From Mytilisepta virgata (taxonomy: Eukaryota > Mollusca > Bivalvia > Mytilida > Mytilidae), in NCBI GenBank assembly GCA_028015205.1, contig CM051514.1, positions 48,376,150 through 48,440,149 of the forward strand: DNA of 64,000 nucleotides, read 5' to 3'. Shown in pieces: positions 58,126 through 64,000 of this stretch. Under the pieces are notes generated by a model, which saw nothing but the letters and a program-made list of their open reading frames with translations, was not told where the DNA came from and ran no database searches. Position numbers and translations under genes: made by a program. Every line of letters begins with the position of its first letter. Position 1 is the first letter of the stretch.

Positions 58126-58398
58126 GGAGCCTCGGTGGCCGAGTGGCCTAGGTAGTTCGTCATGCCTACTAATGATCACTAGCCTGTCAACACTGAAGTT
58201 GTTAGTTTGAATCTCGCCTGTGGCGGGGTGTGTTCGACTCCGATCTAAATTGACAATGATTGCCAATTTTCCTACCGAAGGTCGGTGGTTGTCTCCGGAT
58301 ACTCCGGCTTCCTCCACCAATAAAAACTGGCCGCCGCGAAATAGCCAAATGTGCTGAAAACGGCGTAAAACCCCAACTAAACAAAGAAACAAAAAAAA
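58126..58398 (+). mobile_element. tRNA-derived SINE, cassette 3
   Basis: Same insertion as in cassette 2, with the same 13-bp duplication caatcttgagttg (58113-58125, 58399-58411), so it was inherited by duplication. Confidence 0.92.
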
Positions 58399-59054
58399 CA
58401 ATCTTGAGTTGTGAGAAAATGTGTTTAAACTGGGTATAAATGAAAAGTTGAACTTCACTTTACTTGTATAAAGAGATCAGAAATGCGAAAAGTAAAACAT
58501 TTAAAAGAATAGTAACTAATGGGAGGTAACCCTACAAACATTCTGATTTTAGCAGAGTGAAAATCCTACATTATTGTGTCGGGTAATGTAGCAACTTTGG
58601 AAGCCGGTGAATATAGTCTGAAACTAAATGTTTTAAAAACAGATTGATATACCCTTTCAAATTCATGTAATTATACACCTCTAAATTCTGCACATACAAT
58701 CACAAGACTGCTCTAAAATTAGCCAGTATTTGGGATTTTGTTTAAGGGAGGGCTGTATTTAGTCACTTTTGTTCATGTTGCAGCTGATATTAGATAAAGT
58801 CGTCACAATTTGTGACAGATTGGAAAATCTTAAAATCAAATCTTTTATTTAATATATGGTTTTTTTAGAGATATAAGATACAACAAAGTGGTCAAATACC
58901 AGGTTGCTGAACACAGTCCATTAATTCATGACGCTATTATGCATGTATGAAAACTGAAGAAAACTGCTGTGTGCAATGTCAGATAATTCTTGTTTAAGTA
59001 AAACTTCTTATGCTGGTTGCTCTTCAACATTTAATATCTTTTACTTTTTTTATC

Positions 59055-59470
59055 CCCTCGCCAACGAAACTGCGAAGGGATATAGTAAAGCTACCGTCGG
59101 TCCGTAACACCCTTGTGAACACTCTAGACTCTAGACACATCTTTCAAGGGATTCTCACCAAACTTGGCACATACTATGTCCTTATAAATAGCTAGAAACA
59201 TATTTATTTTCAATATCATAGATCAAAGGTCAAGGTCATTGTGAAACTTGTAAATTATTTATACCCTTGTAAACACTCTAGACTCAACATCCTTCAGTCG
59301 ATTTGTTTACCAAACAGCACATTCTTAGTCCTTACGAATATCTAGAACCCTATTTATTTTCAAGGTCAAAGGTCAATGGTCAAGGTCACAATGGAACTTA
59401 TAAATTAATTACACCCTTATTAACATCCTTCAATGGATTTTGACCAAACTCTATACAAAATTTAAATCTA
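59055..59470. repeat. Dispersed repeat with AGGTCA motifs, copy 3
   Basis: Same as 8815-9230 and 34165-34570, with TCAAGGTCA near 59230 and near 59377. Confidence 0.6.
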
Positions 59471-60027
59471 TCAAGATCTAAAAGCCTAAAGATTTTGATG
59501 GGATGGTCATGAGTTCAATGACAAGGGTACTGTAGGCATTAGACTTTTTGATGTGATAAATCTATGTGACTTTACCTTGCAGAACTGGTACATGTATATT
59601 GTTTGGCCTTAAGCTACTCCAACTGACGAGGCGTAAATCGACGAAATGTGCACTTGATCAGAATTGATTTGATAAAATATCAACTTTTTCAAAAAATATT
59701 TGGACATTCTAAAGTTTTGGTCACATGGTTATTCAAGAAATGCACGAAATTTGAAATTGGAGTTTAAGCATTAAAATCGAACAATGGGATAAAGAAAATG
59801 TCCTAAATTAGCTAATAATCTTGGAGTTTTTATTCTTAAAACTACAAAGTAATAATACATAACAAAATATCTACAGTAAATTATATAATAATTTCCAAAT
59901 ATTCAATTTGAAAAAAAAAACGCCAAAATATTATCATCAAAGTAGTACGTTCCTGGAAGGTTATATAATGTTATTAAATGTTAAAAGTACACTGGCGGCT
60001 AATTAAAGTTATCAAGTGAGTCGACCT

Positions 60028-60714
60028 CTATTCAAATGCTGCAAGAGATTTAACATCATTGATGCTGGACACCAAATTTCTTTTCTTGAACTCTGTCAGT
60101 GCTTTATACCTGCAGAAATTAACCAGTTTTGTCCGGGTTACGAATACGAGACTTTTGTTTTCATACCAACTGCTTCTGTCTCTTCCGGCATATATTCCAA
60201 GAATTCTCGTCTTCTTTTTCTTGGTAACAAGGATGCGAGCTATTGTGAAGTCGAGTGTGTACAGACATGTAACGGCATCTACGGAGTTACCAGACTTTGA
60301 AATGGCAGCCATTCCAAAATGTACTTTTCCAGAATTCAAATCTTCCCCAAAGGTAAACTCGTAGATTTTCACGTCAACATCCTGACAGAATCTTATACCA
60401 CATATTTTGTTGTAGATGTTAACGCCATTAATTTCAAATCTATCACTAATTTTGTTCAACAACGGGTCTAACTGCTGTAGTTTATACACATGAAACTCAT
60501 TTACGTCACAATCTTCATTCCATTTTGTAAAGTATTCTACCTGTAGCTTCTCTTATAACTGCTTGGCGTCTTGTACAGATATCCTGACAGCAGACATAGC
60601 AGAATCGATTCTCTTTGATGTATTTCTACCGGAACAAATACCTGTGCTTCCATAATCTATGTTATGTAAATATCTAGGTGCTTTATTAGGGTCCACCTGA
60701 AAACCTGGGGTGCT
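60028..60714 (-). pseudogene. Family B gene, cassette 3 (dead copy)
   Basis: Corresponds to the main coding exon of the intact copies (start equivalent 60714). A CAA to TAA change (60555-60553), in the AKQLQEK motif, stops translation soon after MSAVRISVQDAKQL. Downstream the frame stays open for 153 codons and keeps FGMAAISKS and LYTLDF. The first coding exon (MGQSST) is absent because homology ends near 61100. A 151-bp MITE abuts the splice acceptor. Three independent lesions make a functional product unlikely. Confidence 0.88.
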
Positions 60715-60718
60715 TTCC

Positions 60719-60869
60719 ATTATGCGGCACGTTCCAATTGAACCAAAGATTCGTGTTCCATTATTGGTCCATACCACAGTGGTTCTTTAGAAATGACGAA
60801 CCAGACGAACCGGAAGAAGAATTAGTGAAAGTCGGTACGTACCAGTACGAACCGCATAATGGGAAGCAC
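60719..60869. mobile_element. 151-bp MITE at the Family B-3 splice acceptor
   Basis: Terminal inverted repeats 'gtgctttccattatgcgg' (from 60720) and, on the other strand, 'gtgcttcccattatgcgg'. Flanked by acctgg (60713-60718 and 60870-60875). No coding capacity. The interior also pairs partly (gttccaattg/gaaccaga-like). Confidence 0.85.
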
Positions 60870-60904
60870 ACCTGGAAGAAGTGCAAATTTCGTATTTAAC
60901 TGAA

Positions 60905-61077
60905 TCTTCATAACTTTCTACAGGACTATCCCTTCATAACTTTCTATAGGACTATCCCTTCATAACTTTCTACAGGACTATCCCTTCATAACTTTCTACA
61001 GGACTATCCCTTCATAACTTTCTCTAGGACTATCCCTTCATAACTTTCTACAGGACTATCCCCTCATAACTTTCTAC
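60905..61077. repeat. 26-bp tandem repeat, about 6.5 units
   Basis: Unit 'cttcataactttctacagg' plus 'actatcc'. Cassettes 1 and 2 have a single unit-like sequence at the same place (about 10519 and 35870), so it expanded only here. Confidence 0.92.
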
Positions 61078-61189
61078 ACTTTACGAATTTTTTAACATTT
61101 CTAGTGGATGAATAAATAGGACTGCATTGATATACGCGATGGCAAAATGCTGAATAGCCTTCAACACAGAGCGTGTTCTACAACAAAAT

Positions 61190-61970
61190 GATGAGTAAAG
61201 CAGCGATGAGCAACGAGTGAAGCCCTCAGCAGTGAAGAGAATCATCCAACATGCAAAACAGACTTTCAGTTATCTAGAAACTTGTCCGACGACAACCAAG
61301 ACCATGACAAAAATTACCCCACCTCCTCCTACTCCCCTTTCTCGGCAGCAGCAATCCCTCCTCAAAAACCGAAAGGAGCACAAGGGCTTGGTTCTGAGCA
61401 AGAGAAGAGCAGCGATGATCAGTGAAGAGCAGCACAAGGCAATCCGAAGGACCGTCGTTGCTAAGGACAACCCTGCATAACAGCATACCTTTACCCTTTT
61501 ATTGATTCAAAGGGGAACAGAGACATCACGCGGAATGAAAAGCGTGTAAAATGGGGAGATAACCCAATAGTCCCTCTGAACTTCGCATACAATCGGACTT
61601 CGACAGTGAGAGTGTGCGTCCCTAGGGACCTCCTTATGTAGACTGATGAAAGACCCAGAGACAACGGAGAATGAAAAACGCGGGAAAAGGAGATAATATA
61701 ATCCGACTTCCGTAAACAATACATGGAAGAATGGCGTGAAAATCCATCACTTACGGTTGTGAATGCGCGCAAAGCACCTCCAGATCCACCCTGGCATGCG
61801 AAGAACAAACTTCCGGGTAAGCGCACGTCATTTTCATAAACAATACATGGACGAATGGCGAAACACTGTGAGCATGCGACCAAACTACTTCCGGTTCCGG
61901 TCACGTGACTTTTGTTTCCATTGATGTCAATTTTTGTGACGTTAAATCCGACACCACCACAAATGGTAAC
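61190..61970 (-). mobile_element. Decayed, reversed fragment of the TIR element family
   Basis: On the minus strand it follows the order of the 45.2-kb element: 'caccaccac' near the TIR, CCGGAAGT/cacgtgac motifs, then a block equal to 45770-45900 ('cttcgacagtgagagt', 'gatgaaag.cccagagac', 'ggagataat'), then 'gagcaagagaagagcagcg' from the 113-bp repeat. No SINE and no cargo ORF. Neither outer TIR is intact. Confidence 0.7.
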
Positions 61971-62754
61971 AGAAAACCTCCTATGTACTACTCCCTAACT
62001 TTTTACTCAATTTTCCCAATTCGCAAAAACATTTTTCACAATTATCCCAAGTCCCCCAAAAATAGCACTAATTTCCAAAAGCGTATTATTCCCCATACCG
62101 AAGAACCAAAACCGTCATTCGTCTTTTAACATCTAAAAAAATCCATTCTATTCGAAAACATAGAAAACATAAAACATAAAAACAAATACCTTACTCCTAA
62201 GTCGTGGGACACCAAGGTCAACACTATATATTGTAAAACAGCGAAACTTAACAAAAAGAACAAGTTACAATTTCAATAAAAGTATACATCTGCCAATTTT
62301 TTTCCTTTTTCAGTACGAAATTTCGGCGGGTTTTTTTTTGCAGAGCAAATTAAAGAAAACGTCAGGAACTGATATCGTGTAGTGACTTTGAAGCGGGAGA
62401 TTACATGTTATAATCAAAGTTTAAAGGTTAATTGAAACTAGAAATGTTATCCAAGCGAAACATATCCTGTAAAGTGGAAAATAAATTTTCTTAAATTAAA
62501 CACTCCAATTGCTTACAATAGAGAGGATCGGGAAATATCCAAATGCTATATATGGAGTCTGCATCTCAGTTTAGGTTTTAATGCTGCTGATGAGAGGTAA
62601 CTCCTTGAAATGCGTCGTATACAGCATAGTATAAATTTACTGTATCTAATATTAGTATCTTTGGATTGTTATTTTGAAATTAGGACACTAGCGATCCATG
62701 TAAGTTTTCTTCATTTATTTCTGGAGATATATTACCACGGCTGGCCTAGCTATA
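61971..62754. other. No recognised gene
   Basis: AT-rich. The piece near 62340-62440 ('gcaaattaaagaaaac', 'atcgtgtagtgactttgaa') resembles 31100-31200. Otherwise nothing identifiable. Confidence 0.4.
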
Positions 62755-62985
62755 CTATAAAAAGGACAAATATACCTAAGGAGCAATAAAAAAAACGTAA
62801 TCCGTTGGACAGACAAAACCGGGAAGACAAATGAACAACCACAAGCACAACAAATAAACACAGAAAACTAAAAAACAATGAACAACACGAACTCCTATAA
62901 AAACAAGGTGTGAACCCAGGTGCTCCGGAAGGGTAAGCAGTTCTTGCTTCGTATACGCCACCCGTCGTGAAGTTCAACAAAGTCG
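62755..62985 (-). repeat. Retroelement 3'-end remnant, copy 6, reversed
   Basis: Reverse complement of the tail at 57600-57826, from 'aaaggacaaatatacctaag' to 'gtgaagttcaacaaagtc'. Confidence 0.8.
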
Positions 62986-64000
62986 ATAAACTATAAAAGT
63001 GTGAAAGGAATGTGCTAGTATGATTGTGGAGCTCATCAAATAATGAATTTTATGATATTTTAAGGCTATAACTGAAAAATCGGAAAATTTCATCAGCTGT
63101 GTCATACATTTATGTCCCAAATTCACCTAACTTCACTGATGCTTCTACGTCATCCTTCCTGGCATTTTATTTGGCATTGTCAAAGCTATGTAGAAATTTG
63201 TGTCAAATGTGTGAGCTATATATATTTTGACGTACGTTATTTCGTACATAAAGCCTCTCAAACCAGTAGCGCTATTGAAAGTTTTGTCTCATAAAGCCTG
63301 TTGTGTTCAATGACCCCTTTGATATAAAACAAAGCGTCATTTTTGGTACAAAACTTTTTTTTAAATCAGTGGTTTGCTACCTAGATATTGTACTTTTATT
63401 ATTACATTCAATGTCTTCACTGGCTTCAAACGGCACTGAAAAGAGTTTGTTTTTCCTAAAATCCGCATCATTTATATGTTTATGTAAGTGTGAGTGCGTG
63501 TGTGTGTTTGTATTTTTTTATGCTGGTTGCTCTTCAACATTTAATACATGTATCTTTTATTTCCTTTTTAAATTTCTAATAGACGGACGTTCTCTGTGGT
63601 TAATTTCTAGATTTTGCAAGTGGCGCATCTAATTTATAGTACTGCCGGACAATATTTTATCATACACATTTTTGAACGTTGAAAGTGTGCAGAGCATGTA
63701 CATTGTACATTTGATATGGTTCGAAAAATTATAAAACTACATTAAAATTTATTCAATTCCTTTATTACATAAAATACACATAATTGTAATAGATCGTTTC
63801 TAGGTGGCCAAAATATTTATAATAGTATGTTACAGCAAATAGGTGTGCTACATGTATACTTGATACAAACTTTGAGGCTGAAAGTTAAAGTTAATGAGTC
63901 TTGCAATTCTTGAAGTCCATATAAAAATTCCTTACCATTCGGTGTCTGAAATTTCTTTAAGGGATGGAACATAATTGATTGACTCAATCAATCCTTCTTT
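62986..64000. other. No recognised gene; partial cassette copy
   Basis: 63380-63555 is similar to 8655-8810 of cassette 1 ('caatgtcttc.ctggcttcaa', 'atgctggttgctcttc'), an extra piece absent from cassettes 2 and 3. The rest is AT-rich with nothing identifiable. Confidence 0.4.

Noticed and set aside
60905..61077. CRISPR-like direct repeat
   Set aside because: Units are contiguous without spacers, and the setting is eukaryotic.

Overview
The window looks like nuclear DNA of a marine bivalve, most likely a mussel (Mytilus or a close relative). It is AT-rich and gene-sparse, its coding exons carry GT-AG introns, and it is full of dispersed repeats. These include a tRNA-derived SINE of the type common in molluscs, a mussel-type repeat whose end reads 'gtctctttgacacattcc', a tyrosine-recombinase retrotransposon, and several short DNA transposons. 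Species assignment is inference; no conserved housekeeping gene is present.

The layout is dominated by a segmental duplication. Three diverged cassettes each pair a plus-strand gene I call Family A with a minus-strand, convergent gene I call Family B. The two families are paralogous: they share a C-terminal core with aligned motifs (FGIIAFGRS/FGMAAISKS, YKLDF/YTLDF, VTKKK/VTRKK, KALQEF/KALTEF). I do not recognise the family and give it no function. Family A has four coding exons (292 aa, lysine-rich NLS-like stretch plus acidic serine-rich N-terminus). Family B has two coding exons (238 aa), starting with a potential N-myristoylation sequence MGQSST.

Cassette 1 (about 1.5-19 kb) has a wrecked Family A gene: exons 1 and 2 are fused and frameshifted at 2676-2888, exon 3 is missing, and exon 4 lies in an inverted 2.5-kb segment. 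Its Family B gene (9787-11022) is intact, but a 5.15-kb tyrosine-recombinase retrotransposon (11601-16752) sits about 50 bp upstream of its predicted first splice donor. Cassette 2 (about 24.5-42.4 kb) has intact Family A (27578-30223) and Family B (35139-36379). Cassette 3 (about 42.4-61.1 kb) has intact Family A exons (43674-50209) with a 3.6-kb TIR transposon in intron 3, and a dead Family B copy (60028-60714) with a nonsense codon, no first coding exon and a MITE at its splice acceptor.

Between cassettes lie arrays of a roughly 2-kb tandem unit (about 18.95-24.48 kb and 37.1-42.4 kb). The cassettes act as mutual 'empty site' controls, so insertion boundaries and target duplications can be read directly for a SINE (13-bp TSD), a TIR element (4-bp TSD), an 8-bp-TSD element, a TA-flanked element and the tyrosine-recombinase element. 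Shared SINE insertion shows that cassettes 2 and 3 are closer to each other than to cassette 1. Stretches 51.5-55.5 kb and 62.1-64 kb hold little I can recognise.
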